Counted from the stretch's first letter, positions 29,158-41,877 are shown. The stretch: 64,000 bases of DNA from Micromonospora humi (GCF_900090105.1 NZ_FMDM01000009.1:124001-188000); one strand, 5' to 3'. Numbers and translations: made by a program. The notes: generated by a model from the sequence alone, not told the origin.

Positions 29158-29994
29158 ATGCGGCTCGACGGGGTCTGGCTCCGCTACCGACGGCACGGCC
29201 CGTGGGTGCTGCGGGAGGTCGACGCGGCGATCGGCCCGGGTGAGGTCGCGGTCGTGCTCGGCCGCAACGGGGCGGGCAAGTCCACGCTGCTCCAGCTCGC
29301 CGCGGGGGTGCTGCGCCCGAGCCGGGGCCGGGTGACCGACCGGCCGGCGACGGTCGGCTGGGTGCCCGAGCGCTTCCCCGCCGACCAACCGTTCACCGTC
29401 GGGGCCTACCTGGCCGCGATGGGCCGCGTCGCCGGCCTGCCCGGGCCCGCCGCCGACCGGGCGGTGGCCCACTGGGTCGAGCGGCTGGGCCTGACCCGGT
29501 TCCACGGCGTGCGCCTGCCGCAACTCTCCAAGGGCACCGCGCAGAAGGTCGGCCTGGCGCAGGCGTTGCTGCGCCCGCCCGGCCTGCTGGTGCTCGACGA
29601 ACCCTGGGAGGGGCTCGACGCCGCCGCCCGCGAGCTGGTCCCCGAGCTGATCGGCGAGGTGCTGGCCGCCGGTGGCGCGGTGCTGGTCAGCGACCACCGG
29701 GGCGAGACGGTCCGGCTGCCGGGCGCCCGGCAGTGGTCGGTCGCCGAGGGCACGCTGACCGAGGCGGCGCCGACCGAGGGCTCGGCCGTCGCGGTGGTCG
29801 AGCTGGCGGTGCCGGCCGCGAGCCTCGCCACCGCCGTCGCCCGCCTGCGCGCCGACGGCCACCAGATCCTCCGGATACGCGACCACGCCGTCCCCGCCAC
29901 CGCCACGCCACCCGGCCGACCCGTCGCGGGCCCGCCCACCGCCGAGGGCGTCTCGCCCGAGCGGCCCGGTCCGGCGGCCGAGGTGAGCCGGTGA
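29158..29994 (+). CDS. ABC transporter ATP-binding protein
   Basis: 278-aa ATPase with Walker A GRNGAGKST, signature LSKGTAQKVGLAQAL and Walker B LLVLDEPWEGLD, plus the switch His in SDHRGE. After residue ~190 the sequence diverges into a short extension. It is translationally coupled to the permease at 29991 (GTGA). It probably forms a small efflux or lipid/peptide exporter. There is no Shine-Dalgarno sequence; CAGGCT lies at a leaderless -10 distance. Confidence 0.88.
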   Translation: MRLDGVWLRYRRHGPWVLREVDAAIGPGEVAVVLGRNGAGKSTLLQLAAGVLRPSRGRVTDRPATVGWVPERFPADQPFTVGAYLAAMGRVAGLPGPAADRAVAHWVERLGLTRFHGVRLPQLSKGTAQKVGLAQALLRPPGLLVLDEPWEGLDAAARELVPELIGEVLAAGGAVLVSDHRGETVRLPGARQWSVAEGTLTEAAPTEGSAVAVVELAVPAASLATAVARLRADGHQILRIRDHAVPATATPPGRPVAGPPTAEGVSPERPGPAAEVSR

Positions 29995-30680
29995 TCGCCC
30001 TGGTGCGGCTGCGACTGGCCGGCTTCGTGCGCACCGGACGGGCGCTGGCGCCGGTCCTGGCCGGCCTGCTCGCCCTCGGCGTCCTCTACGGCGGCGGTCG
30101 GGCCCGGCCGGCGGAGGCCTACGGGGTCTCCGCGGTGGTCCTCTTCCCGGTGCTGGCCTGGCAGACCAAGATCCTGCTCGACGTCGAGCCCGACGTGCAG
30201 CGGCGGCTGGCCCGGGTGGTGGTCGGGCCGGCCCGGGAGCGGGCGGCCGGGCTGCTCGCGGCGCTGGTGGCCGGGCTCGCCGTGGTGGTGGTCGCGCTGG
30301 TGCTGCCGTGGCCGATCGGCGGGCTCACCCCGGCGGCCGGGCCGGACGGGCGGTCCGCCCTGGTCGGCGTGGCGCTCGGGCTGTGGGCGCACCTGCTCGC
30401 CCTGCCGGCGGCGGTGGCTCTCGGCGCGTTGGCCAGTCGGGCGATCACCCGCAGTGCCGGCTACGGGGTGGCCGTGCTCGCGGTCGGCGCGGTCGGCTTC
30501 GTGGTCCTCGGGCTGTCCGGTTCGCTGGTGCCGTGGCTGGTCCCGCCGGTGATGGCGACCGCGCGGGCGGTCACCGGGCCGGTGGCGTTCGGCACCGGGC
30601 TGCTGCTGACCGGCTGGGCGGCGCTGTGGTCGGCGGTCGCGCTGACCGGCTACGCCTGGGGCCGCCGCACCCGTGCCTGA
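29991..30680 (+). CDS. ABC transporter permease-like membrane protein
   Basis: 229 aa with about six hydrophobic helices and no recognised substrate motif. The GTG overlaps the stop of the ATPase gene, and pairing with it is the main evidence for a transporter role. The arrangement (one ATPase, one 6-helix protein) resembles ABC-2 type exporters. It lies between the L11-L1 and L10-L12 operons. Confidence 0.7.
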   Translation: MIALVRLRLAGFVRTGRALAPVLAGLLALGVLYGGGRARPAEAYGVSAVVLFPVLAWQTKILLDVEPDVQRRLARVVVGPARERAAGLLAALVAGLAVVVVALVLPWPIGGLTPAAGPDGRSALVGVALGLWAHLLALPAAVALGALASRAITRSAGYGVAVLAVGAVGFVVLGLSGSLVPWLVPPVMATARAVTGPVAFGTGLLLTGWAALWSAVALTGYAWGRRTRA

Positions 30681-30896
30681 CCGGCGGGTGACGGGGAGCA
30701 CCCGGGGGCGATTTGGCGCGCGTGGCGCGGTCGCGTAACCTGGTGCGGTAGTTCCACCCACAGACCGCTGGTCACCGTGCCCCTGGCACGGTCGAAGGTC
30801 CCGCGACGACGGGCGACCCGCGCAGGGCGGCAAGCGAAACTCGGTGTCATCCACGGTCCGCCGACTGTGCCCATGATCCCGGCCCTCGCCCCGTGC

Positions 30897-30916
30897 GCCC
30901 CGCGCCGGGGCTTTTT
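30897..30916 (+). terminator. Attenuator hairpin in the L10 leader
   Basis: GCCCC-GCGCC-GGGGC followed by five T residues forms a classic Rho-independent terminator, 80 bases upstream of rplJ. It lies inside the ~316-bp leader 30681-30996, which also contains GACCGCTGGTCACCG, reminiscent of the L10-L12 binding leader. I infer transcription attenuation controlled by L10-(L12)4. Confidence 0.6.
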
Positions 30917-30996
30917 CGTTGTCGTGGCGCCTCCGCCGCCGTCGCGAGTTCTCTCGTCGCCGGCGTGCCAGCTCCGAGCAACGAGAGAGGAGGGAC

Positions 30997-31545
30997 ATGG
31001 CGGACAAGCCGATCCGGGCCGACAAGGCCACGGCCGTCGCCGAGCTGACCGAGAGCTTCCGCTCTTCGGGAGCCACCGTGCTGACCGAGTACCGCGGGCT
31101 CACGGTCTCGCAGCTCACCCAGCTGCGGCGCACGCTCGGCAAGGAGACCAGCTACACGGTCGCGAAGAACACGCTGGCCAAGCGTGCCGCGGCCGATGCG
31201 GGCATCTCCGGCCTCGACGAGCTGTTCACCGGTCCTACCGCGCTGACTTTCGTTTCGGGCGACGTCGTCGAGGCGGCGAAGGGGCTTCGCGACTTCGCGA
31301 AGGCCAACCCGAAGCTCGTCATCAAGGGCGGTGTCTTCGAGGGCAAGGCCATTTCCGCGGCCGAGGTCACGAAGCTCGCCGACCTGGAGTCCCGCGAGGT
31401 GCTGCTGGCCAAGCTGGCCGGCGCCATGAAGGGCAACCTGAGCAAGGCTGCGGCCCTGTTCCAGGCTCCGCTCTCCAAGGCCGCCCGCGCGGCGGCCGCC
31501 CTGGCGGACAAGAAGCGCGAGCAGGAGGGCGCCGAGGCGGCCTGA
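30997..31545 (+). CDS. rplJ: 50S ribosomal protein L10
   Basis: 182 aa. Base of the L12 stalk. Conserved YRGLTVSQLTQLRR, VAKNTLAKRA and GALxFVSGDVVEAAK-type segments, with an alanine-rich C-terminal helix that binds L12 dimers. GAGAGGAGGGAC precedes the ATG. It is followed 54 bases later by rplL. Confidence 0.95.
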   Translation: MADKPIRADKATAVAELTESFRSSGATVLTEYRGLTVSQLTQLRRTLGKETSYTVAKNTLAKRAAADAGISGLDELFTGPTALTFVSGDVVEAAKGLRDFAKANPKLVIKGGVFEGKAISAAEVTKLADLESREVLLAKLAGAMKGNLSKAAALFQAPLSKAARAAAALADKKREQEGAEAA

Positions 31546-31599
31546 GGCCCCGCGGCGTACCCACGTTCTTAGTCAACTTTTGAGGAAAGGACGCCAGAC

Positions 31600-31989
31600 A
31601 TGGCGAAGCTCAGCACCGACGAGCTGCTCGACGCGTTCAAGGAGATGACGCTGATCGAGCTCTCCGAGTTCGTGAAGCAGTTCGAGGAGACCTTCGAGGT
31701 CACCGCCGCGGCTCCGGTCGCGGTTGCCGCCGCCGGTGGCGGCGCCGGTGGCGCCGCTGCCCCGGCCGAGGAGGAGAAGGACGAGTTCGACGTCATCCTC
31801 GACGCCGACGGTGGCAAGAAGATCCAGGTCATCAAGGTCGTGCGCGAGCTGACCGGCCTGGGCCTCAAGGAGGCCAAGGACCTGGTCGAGGCCGCTCCGA
31901 AGGCCGTCCTGGAGAAGGCCAACAAGGAGACCGCCGAGAAGGCCAAGGCCAAGCTCGAGGGCGAGGGCGCCAAGGTCACCCTCAAGTGA
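31600..31989 (+). CDS. rplL: 50S ribosomal protein L7/L12
   Basis: 129 aa with the helical N-terminal dimerisation domain, Ala/Gly-rich hinge (about residues 36-55) and the factor-binding C-terminal domain (DVILDADGGKKIQVIKVVRE, GLGLKEAKDLVE, AKLEGEGAKVTLK). Strong AGGAAAGGAC site upstream. A 17-bp terminator hairpin follows. Confidence 0.96.
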   Translation: MAKLSTDELLDAFKEMTLIELSEFVKQFEETFEVTAAAPVAVAAAGGGAGGAAAPAEEEKDEFDVILDADGGKKIQVIKVVRELTGLGLKEAKDLVEAAPKAVLEKANKETAEKAKAKLEGEGAKVTLK

Positions 31990-32045
31990 CGTTGGTCTGA
32001 CCTGACGCGCGTCCGGCTCACGTGAGCCGGGGCACAACCGCGTCG

Positions 32046-32083
32046 CGACGGGCGGTGATCCGGAAGCGGATCACCGCCCGTCG
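32046..32083 (+). terminator. Terminator of rplJL
   Basis: Perfect 17-bp stem (32046-32062 with 32067-32083) closed by GAAG, 57 bases after the rplL stop. It separates rplJL from rpoBC, although some read-through is normal in other bacteria. Confidence 0.75.
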
Positions 32084-32408
32084 TGTTGGTGCTACCCGGT
32101 GGCAGCGGCGTGAGCAGGGCGTCCAGGGTCCTCGCACCGGCCTCCCAGGGATGCCGGGTCGGTAGTCCGTCGGGGGGAAAGACACCCCGAGGGGTAACCG
32201 GCCCTTGACGCGGCACCGGCAGGGCAGGCACGCTGACATCAGCAAGACCTTCCGCGCTTGCAACGGCCGCCACTCGGGTAAGGGCAACGGCAGCACCACC
32301 GCCGCCGCACCACGAGCGGACCGGCAGGAGCGTCGCGTTCCGAGCGGCCCGGCGGACCCGGTTTTCCGAGGTCCCAGGGCTTGTTCCGCGACGACCTGCG
32401 GGGTGGGC

Positions 32409-32437
32409 TGGACAGCGGTTAGCCTCTCGGCTACACT
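32409..32437 (+). promoter_or_regulatory. Principal rpoBC promoter
   Basis: TGGACA (32409-32414), a 17-base spacer and TACACT (32432-32437). A transcript would begin near 32444 and have a ~120-base leader before the rpoB TTG. The remaining leader, 32084-32408, holds no gene I can support. A TTGACG at 32205 lacks a good -10. Confidence 0.6.
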
Positions 32438-32564
32438 GCTAGTTTGCGCTGCCTTCCGACTTGACCCCTGCTCGGAAATGTCCGATTGCGGATATTTCTG
32501 GTGGGGTCATTGGAGTGCACGCGTACCAGCCGTTCTGCAGCACCGGTCCTCGGAAGGACGCATC

Positions 32565-35996
<3,432 letters not shown>

Positions 35997-36006
35997 GGCG
36001 GTGATT

Positions 36007-36030
36007 CGGGGGCCGGCTCGCCGGCCCCCG
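36007..36030 (+). terminator. Hairpin between rpoB and rpoC
   Basis: An 11-bp inverted repeat (36007-36017 with 36020-36030) with almost no loop, no T tract. It lies between two genes that must be co-expressed, so a partial terminator, RNase site or stabiliser is more likely than full termination. Confidence 0.45.
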
Positions 36031-36076
36031 ATCCCGCCCGTTAGCTAGCAGTACAGACGACGACATAGGGGACACA

Positions 36077-39000
36077 GTGCTCGACGTCAACTTCTTCGAC
36101 GAGCTGCGCATCGGTCTCGCCACCGCCGACGACATCCGTCAGTGGTCCCACGGCGAGGTCAAGAAGCCCGAGACCATCAACTACCGCACCCTCAAGCCGG
36201 AGAAGGACGGGCTCTTCTGCGAGAAGATCTTCGGTCCGCAGCGGGACTGGGAGTGCTACTGCGGTAAGTACAAGCGGGTCCGCTTCAAGGGCATCATCTG
36301 CGAGCGCTGCGGCGTCGAGGTGACCCGCTCCAAGGTTCGCCGGGAGCGGATGGGTCACATCGAGCTGGCCGCTCCGGTGACCCACATCTGGTACTTCAAG
36401 GGCGTGCCGAGCCGGCTGGGCTACCTGCTGGACCTCGCCCCGAAGGACCTCGAAAAGATCATCTACTTCGCCTCGTACGTCGTGACGAGCGTGGACGCCG
36501 AAGCGCGTCACCGCGACCTCTCGACCATCGAGAACGAGATCCTGGCCGAGAAGCGGCAGGCCGAGAACAGCCGCGACTCGGAGATCGAGAAGCGGGCCGC
36601 CAAGCTCGAGGGCGACCTCGCCGAGCTGGAGGCCGAGGGCGCGAAGGCGGACGTCCGGCGCAAGGTCAAGGAGGGCGGAGAGCGCGAGATGCGCCAGATC
36701 CGCGACCGGGCCCAGCGCGAGATCGACCGCCTCGACGAGGTCCTCGACACCTTCCGCAAGCTGGAGCCGAAGCAGCTGGTCACCGACGAGCTGCTCTACC
36801 GCGAGCTGCGCGACCGCTTCGGTGAGTACTTCACCGGCAGCATGGGCGCCGAGGCCATCAAGGCGCTGGTCCAGAACATGGACCTCACCGCCGAGGCGGA
36901 GAACCTGCGCGAGACCATCCGCTCCGGCAAGGGCCAGCGGAAGATCCGTGCGCTCAAGCGGCTGAAGGTCGTCGCGGCGTTCCAGAACACCCGGAACTCG
37001 CCGCTCGGCATGGTGCTGGACTGCGTCCCGGTCATCCCGCCGGACCTGCGCCCGATGGTGCAGCTCGACGGTGGCCGCTTCGCGACCTCCGACCTGAACG
37101 ACCTCTACCGGCGTGTGATCAACCGGAACAACCGCCTCAAGCGGCTGATCGACCTCGGCGCGCCCGAGATCATCGTCAACAACGAGAAGCGGATGCTCCA
37201 GGAGGCCGTCGACGCGCTGTTCGACAACGGCCGTCGTGGTCGTCCGGTCACCGGCCCGGGCAACCGGCCGCTGAAGTCGCTCTCCGACATGCTCAAGGGC
37301 AAGCAGGGCCGGTTCCGCCAGAACCTGCTGGGCAAGCGCGTCGACTACTCCGGCCGTTCGGTCATCGTGGTCGGCCCGAAGCTCAAGCTGCACCAGTGCG
37401 GCCTGCCCAAGCAGATGGCGCTGGAGCTGTTCAAGCCGTTCGTGATGAAGCGGCTGGTCGACCTCAACCACGCGCAGAACATCAAGTCCGCCAAGCGGAT
37501 GGTCGAGCGGCAGCGCCCGGTCGTCTGGGACGTGCTGGAAGAGGTCATCGGCGAGCACCCGGTCCTGCTGAACCGGGCGCCGACCCTGCACCGGCTGGGC
37601 ATCCAGGCCTTCGAGCCGCAGCTGGTCGAGGGCAAGGCCATCCAGATCCACCCGCTGGTCTGCACCGCGTTCAACGCCGACTTCGACGGTGACCAGATGG
37701 CGGTCCACGTGCCGCTGTCCGCCGAGGCCCAGGCCGAGGCGCGGATCCTGATGCTGTCGTCGAACAACATCCTCAAGCCGGCCGACGGCAAGCCGGTCAC
37801 CATGCCCACCCAGGACATGGTCATCGGTCTCTACCACCTGACCCACCTCACTCCGGGTGGTCAGGGCGAGGGCCGGGCGTTCAGCTCGGACGCCGAGGCG
37901 CGGATGGCGTACGACAACGGCGAGCTGCACCTGCAGACCCCGGTCAAGATCCGGCTGCACGACGTGGTCGGTGTCGACAACGGCGCCGGCGCCGAGCCGT
38001 GGACCGCGCCCGAGGGCTGGGTCGAGGGCGAGCCGGTGACGGTGGAGACCACCCTGGGCCGGGTCCTGTTCAACGAGACGCTGCCCCCGGGCTACCGCTT
38101 CGTGAACTACGAGATCCGCAAGGGCCAGCTCTCCGCGATCGTCAACGACCTCGCCGAGCGCTTCCCCAAGGTGGCCCTGGCGGCCACCCTGGACGGGCTC
38201 AAGGAGGCCGGTTTCCACTGGGCCACCTGGTCCGGCGTCACCATCGGCATGGAGGACGTCATCGCTCCGCCGCGCAAGCGGGAGATCCTGGAGCGGTACG
38301 AGAAGGAAGCCGACCGGATCGACAAGCAGTACCAGCGTGGTCTGATGACCGCCGAGGAGCGTCGCGGCGAGCTCATCGAGATCTGGACCAAGGCGACCAA
38401 CGAGGTCGCCAAGGAGATGGACACCGCGCTGCCGCAGGAGAACCCGCTGTGGAAGATGATCAACTCGGGTGCTCGCGGTAACCTGCTCCAGCTCCGGCAG
38501 ATCGCGGCGATCCGTGGTCTGGTGGCCAACCCGAAGGGCGAGATCATCCCGCGGCCGATCAAGGCCTCGTACCGGGAGGGTCTGTCCGTGCTGGAGTACT
38601 TCATCTCCACGCACGGCGCCCGGAAGGGTCTCGCGGACACCGCCCTGCGGACCGCCGACTCGGGTTACCTGACCCGTCGTCTGGTGGACGTCTCGCAGGA
38701 CGTCATCATCCGCGAGGAGGACTGCGGCACCGACCGGGCCATCCCGATGCAGATCGGTGAGCACCTGGACGGCAAGCTGGTCGTGCACGAGCACGCCGAG
38801 ACCAGCGTGCACGCCCGGACGCTGGCCGACGACATCAAGGGGCCGGACGGCACCGTGGTGGCCCACCGCGGCCAGGACATCAACTCCATCGGGGTCGACG
38901 CGATCGTGGCGGCCGGCGTGGAGACGGTGCGGGTGCGCAGCGTGCTCACCTGCGAGTCGAAGCTGGGCGTCTGCGGTGCGTGCTACGGCCGCTCGCTGCC

Positions 39001-39964
39001 GACCGGCAAGACCGTGGACGTCGGCGAGGCGGTCGGCATCATCGCCGCCCAGTCGATCGGTGAGCCGGGTACGCAGCTGACCATGCGTACCTTCCACACC
39101 GGTGGTGTCGCGGGTGAGGACATCACCCAGGGTCTGCCCCGTGTCCAGGAGATCTTCGAGGCCCGGGTGCCGAAGGGCAAGGCGCCCATCGCCGACACCC
39201 CCGGCCGGATCCGGATCGAGGACGGCGAGCGGTCCCGCAAGATCGTGGTCATCCCGGACGACGGCAGCGACGAGATCGTCTACGACAAGATCTCGAAGCG
39301 GGTCCGGCTCCGGGCGCACGACGGCGACCACGTCGAGGTCGGCGAGAAGCTCACCGAGGGCACCATCGACCCGCACGAGCTGCTGCGCATCCTCGGCCCG
39401 CGCGCGGTCCAGGTCCACCTGACCCAGGAGGTCCAGGAGGTCTACCGCTCGCAGGGTGTGCTCATCCACGACAAGCACATCGAGATCATCATCCGCCAGA
39501 TGCTCAAGCGGGTGACGGTCATCGACTCCGGCTCGACCGAGTTCCTGCCGGGCGTGCTGGTCGACCGGGCGCTGTTCGAGTCGGAGAACCGCCGGCTCGT
39601 CGGCGAGGGTGGCGAGCCCGCCGCCGGTCGCCCGGTGCTGATGGGTATCACCAAGGCCTCGTTGGCCACGGATTCCTGGCTGTCGGCGGCCTCCTTCCAG
39701 GAGACCACCCGGGTGCTGACGGACGCGGCGATCCACGCCCGTAGCGACTCGCTGATCGGCCTCAAGGAGAACGTGATCATCGGTAAGCTCATCCCGGCCG
39801 GTACGGGCATCAGCAAGTACCGCAACGTCCGGGTCGAGCCGACCGAGGAGGCGAAGGCCAAGGTCTACTCGATGACCGGCTACCCGGAGACCGACTACGG
39901 CTTCGGGCCGGCCAGCGGCCAGGCGGTGCCGCTGGACGACTTCGACTTCGGGTCGTACCGCTAA
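36077..39964 (+). CDS. rpoC: DNA-directed RNA polymerase subunit beta'
   Basis: 1295 aa, usual actinobacterial length. N-terminal zinc site in CYCGKYKRVRFKGIICERCG, the active-site magnesium motif NADFDGDQM near residue 535, the second zinc site (CGTDRAIP ... CESKLGVCGACYGR), and the C-terminal region ending DDFDFGSYR. The GTG start has AGGGGACAC upstream. A 16-bp terminator hairpin follows. Confidence 0.97.
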   Translation: MLDVNFFDELRIGLATADDIRQWSHGEVKKPETINYRTLKPEKDGLFCEKIFGPQRDWECYCGKYKRVRFKGIICERCGVEVTRSKVRRERMGHIELAAPVTHIWYFKGVPSRLGYLLDLAPKDLEKIIYFASYVVTSVDAEARHRDLSTIENEILAEKRQAENSRDSEIEKRAAKLEGDLAELEAEGAKADVRRKVKEGGEREMRQIRDRAQREIDRLDEVLDTFRKLEPKQLVTDELLYRELRDRFGEYFTGSMGAEAIKALVQNMDLTAEAENLRETIRSGKGQRKIRALKRLKVVAAFQNTRNSPLGMVLDCVPVIPPDLRPMVQLDGGRFATSDLNDLYRRVINRNNRLKRLIDLGAPEIIVNNEKRMLQEAVDALFDNGRRGRPVTGPGNRPLKSLSDMLKGKQGRFRQNLLGKRVDYSGRSVIVVGPKLKLHQCGLPKQMALELFKPFVMKRLVDLNHAQNIKSAKRMVERQRPVVWDVLEEVIGEHPVLLNRAPTLHRLGIQAFEPQLVEGKAIQIHPLVCTAFNADFDGDQMAVHVPLSAEAQAEARILMLSSNNILKPADGKPVTMPTQDMVIGLYHLTHLTPGGQGEGRAFSSDAEARMAYDNGELHLQTPVKIRLHDVVGVDNGAGAEPWTAPEGWVEGEPVTVETTLGRVLFNETLPPGYRFVNYEIRKGQLSAIVNDLAERFPKVALAATLDGLKEAGFHWATWSGVTIGMEDVIAPPRKREILERYEKEADRIDKQYQRGLMTAEERRGELIEIWTKATNEVAKEMDTALPQENPLWKMINSGARGNLLQLRQIAAIRGLVANPKGEIIPRPIKASYREGLSVLEYFISTHGARKGLADTALRTADSGYLTRRLVDVSQDVIIREEDCGTDRAIPMQIGEHLDGKLVVHEHAETSVHARTLADDIKGPDGTVVAHRGQDINSIGVDAIVAAGVETVRVRSVLTCESKLGVCGACYGRSLPTGKTVDVGEAVGIIAAQSIGEPGTQLTMRTFHTGGVAGEDITQGLPRVQEIFEARVPKGKAPIADTPGRIRIEDGERSRKIVVIPDDGSDEIVYDKISKRVRLRAHDGDHVEVGEKLTEGTIDPHELLRILGPRAVQVHLTQEVQEVYRSQGVLIHDKHIEIIIRQMLKRVTVIDSGSTEFLPGVLVDRALFESENRRLVGEGGEPAAGRPVLMGITKASLATDSWLSAASFQETTRVLTDAAIHARSDSLIGLKENVIIGKLIPAGTGISKYRNVRVEPTEEAKAKVYSMTGYPETDYGFGPASGQAVPLDDFDFGSYR

Positions 39965-39974
39965 ATCGCACGAA

Positions 39975-40010
39975 CGACGAGGCCCCCGGCACCCGCCGGG
40001 GGCCTCGTCG
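39975..40010 (+). terminator. Terminator of rpoBC
   Basis: Perfect 16-bp stem (39975-39990 with 39995-40010) with loop ACCC, 11 bases after the rpoC stop. Confidence 0.8.
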
Positions 40011-40128
40011 CGTTCCGGAACCGTTGCCGCGCACCAGTACGCCGAGGTGGTGTGGTCGGTACGCCCCGGATGCCGCCACCTCACCGAGCCGGTGTGGATC
40101 AAGGCGGAGCAGAGGCATGATGGGGGGC

Positions 40129-40497
40129 ATGACGACCGTGCCCGGGCAGGTGCCCGTCGCGCCGCAGGCGCAACGCCATCCGCACGATCCTCAGCCGGTC
40201 CGCTCCACGAAGGCCCGCGCCGTCTTCGCCCTCGGCCTGATCGGCGCGCTGACCGGCTTCTTCGTCGGCGGGGTGGTGCCCGCCGCGCTCGCGCTCACCC
40301 TGGCCCGGCAGGCCCGCCGGGAGGCGTACGCCTCCGGGGGTTACCTCACCGGCACCGACTGGCTGCGCCGCGGTGAACGGCTGGCCCGGGTCGGCCTGGT
40401 GCTGACCGCGGTCGCGGTGGTGGCCGCGGTGGTCATCGGCGTGGTCCGGCACGCCGACGCCTCGTTCGGGCACGACTTCGCCCCGAACGTCGACTGA
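40129..40497 (+). CDS. Small membrane protein (DUF4190-like)
   Basis: 122 aa. A polar, His/Pro-rich N-terminus (~35 residues) is followed by helix 1 (ARAVFALGLIGALTGFFVGGVVPAALALTLA), a charged loop with a tyrosine-rich stretch, and helix 2 (LARVGLVLTAVAVVAAVVIGVV). The ATG at 40129 is preferred (CATGAT at leaderless -10 distance, or GGGGGG as ribosome site). ATG 40117 would add four residues. Its role is unknown. Confidence 0.6.
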   Translation: MTTVPGQVPVAPQAQRHPHDPQPVRSTKARAVFALGLIGALTGFFVGGVVPAALALTLARQARREAYASGGYLTGTDWLRRGERLARVGLVLTAVAVVAAVVIGVVRHADASFGHDFAPNVD

Positions 40498-40605
40498 CCC
40501 GGCGGGGGAGCGGCTCCGCGCCCGCCCACCCGGTGGTGACCCGCGACGGTAGCCTTGGCCGGTGTCCGCCGCGTGGCGGGTGAGCCATGTGGACAGGAGG
40601 ACGCC

Positions 40606-41514
40606 GTGACGGAACCGGCCCCGCCGGGAGGCGACCCGACCCGCCCAGGTGCCGGGCCGGATCCCGCCGCGCCGCCGGCCGCCGACGCGGTCAGCCCGTG
40701 GGCCGCCCCGCACTCCGCGCCGGAACCGGCCCCGCACTCCGCGTCCGACCCGGCCCCGCACTCCGCGCCGCCGGGATCGGCGCCGCCTCCGCACTCACCC
40801 TGGCCGCCGGCGGGACCGTACCCGCCGGGGATGCACGGCCCGGGGCCGGGCGGTCCGTATCCGCCGGGCAGGCACGATCCGGGGTCCGCAGGGCCGTATC
40901 CGTCGACCGCGCACGGGCCGGGATCCGGTGGGCCGTATCCGTCGACCGCGCACGGCCCGGCGTACCACTCGGGGCAGGCCGGGCACGGCGGGTCCGGGCC
41001 GGCGCTCGGGGCGTACCCGGGAAGCGGGCCGGCCCACGGCGGCGGGTGGGGTGCGCCCGGCGGCTGGGGACCGGCCGCCACCGGGCCGGCGTTCCCGCCG
41101 CCCCCGCGGGAGGCGCCCCGGCCGCCGAAGCGGGTCGACGCGGTGCCGGGCACGCCGTTCGGGGTGGTCCACCTCGACGTGCCGCCGGTCACCTCCGGCC
41201 TGGCGATCGGTTCGCTGGTCACCGGGATCGGCTCGATCCTGGTGTCGCTGCTGGTCTTCTGCTTCGGCGTCGCCGGCCCGGACTACGGCGGCGCGTGGGC
41301 GGCCGGCGCCTTCACCGTGCTCGGCGCGCTCGCCGGCGTCGGGGCGATCGTGGCCTGGCTGTTCGCCCGCCGGCAGATCCGGCGTCCGGCGCCGCCGCCG
41401 GCGGTCCGGTTCACCGGGGCCGGCCTCGCGGTGGCCGGGCTCAGCTGCGGTGCGGTGGGGCTGGTGTTGAGCGTGGTCGGCCTGGGGATCGCGCTGGTGG
41501 TGCAGATCACCTGA
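40606..41514 (+). CDS. Proline-rich DUF4190-type membrane protein
   Basis: 302 aa. Residues 1-185 are Pro/Gly/His/Ala-rich and carry four tandem 13-residue repeats (unit GPYPxxxHxPGSG, residues ~70-121), preceded by shorter APHSA repeats. The C-terminal third has three hydrophobic helices (GLAIGSLVTGIGSILVSLLVF, AGAFTVLGALAGVGAIVAWLF, AGLSCGAVGLVLSVVGLGIA), as in DUF4190 proteins. The GTG start has a perfect AGGAGG six bases upstream. The function is unknown. Confidence 0.7.
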   Translation: MTEPAPPGGDPTRPGAGPDPAAPPAADAVSPWAAPHSAPEPAPHSASDPAPHSAPPGSAPPPHSPWPPAGPYPPGMHGPGPGGPYPPGRHDPGSAGPYPSTAHGPGSGGPYPSTAHGPAYHSGQAGHGGSGPALGAYPGSGPAHGGGWGAPGGWGPAATGPAFPPPPREAPRPPKRVDAVPGTPFGVVHLDVPPVTSGLAIGSLVTGIGSILVSLLVFCFGVAGPDYGGAWAAGAFTVLGALAGVGAIVAWLFARRQIRRPAPPPAVRFTGAGLAVAGLSCGAVGLVLSVVGLGIALVVQIT

Positions 41515-41694
41515 GCCCGATCGGGTCCATGGCCGGTTGTGGCCGGAATGACCGGGTCTGGGTGGGCCGGGGCCGCCGGGTCGGGCCCGGGACGAGCCGG
41601 TACACTTGACGACGTAGGTGCCCATCGAGGGCGCGCCGGCGATCCGGAAGCCGGTCGGCGGGGCTGCGAAGCGGTCCTCCCGAGCCGATCCGTT

Positions 41695-41723
41695 TTGACC
41701 GGCGCGGCTGTGATAGGTACTCT
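41695..41723 (+). promoter_or_regulatory. str operon promoter
   Basis: TTGACC (41695-41700), exactly 17 bases and TACTCT (41718-41723). This gives a leader of about 260 bases before rpsL. A second possible -10, TACACT, lies at 41601-41606. The 477-bp gap 41515-41991 contains only these control elements and the shared hairpin motif. Confidence 0.7.
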
Positions 41724-41854
41724 TTCCCCTTGCGCCCGGGCCAGCCCGGGCAATGCGTGCGTGCGCTGGAGCCGGTCAGCCGGTGATCGCGCGGTCGCAC
41801 CACGAAGACCAAAGATCCGGTTCGACGCGCAAGCGACGCAGCCGGGCCGTGACT

Positions 41855-41877
41855 CGGGCGACACGCCCGACCGCGGG
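41855..41877 (+). promoter_or_regulatory. Leader hairpin motif shared with the S10 operon (copy 1)
   Basis: CGGGCG-ACA-CGCCCG hairpin followed by ACCGCGGG. The 20 bases 41858-41877 are identical to 46686-46705 in the rpsJ leader, while the loop length differs (3 versus 5). This suggests a conserved RNA structure in both ribosomal-protein leaders. Confidence 0.55.

Noticed and set aside
32205..32230. TTGACG as an rpoB promoter
   Set aside because: No acceptable -10 at 16-19 bases; the pair TGGACA/TACACT at 32409-32437 is better.
36041..40102. A 1353-codon open frame on the minus strand across rpoC
   Set aside because: It mirrors the rpoC codon phase in very GC-rich DNA, and the translation is a low-complexity Arg/Asp/Leu/Val sequence with no domains.
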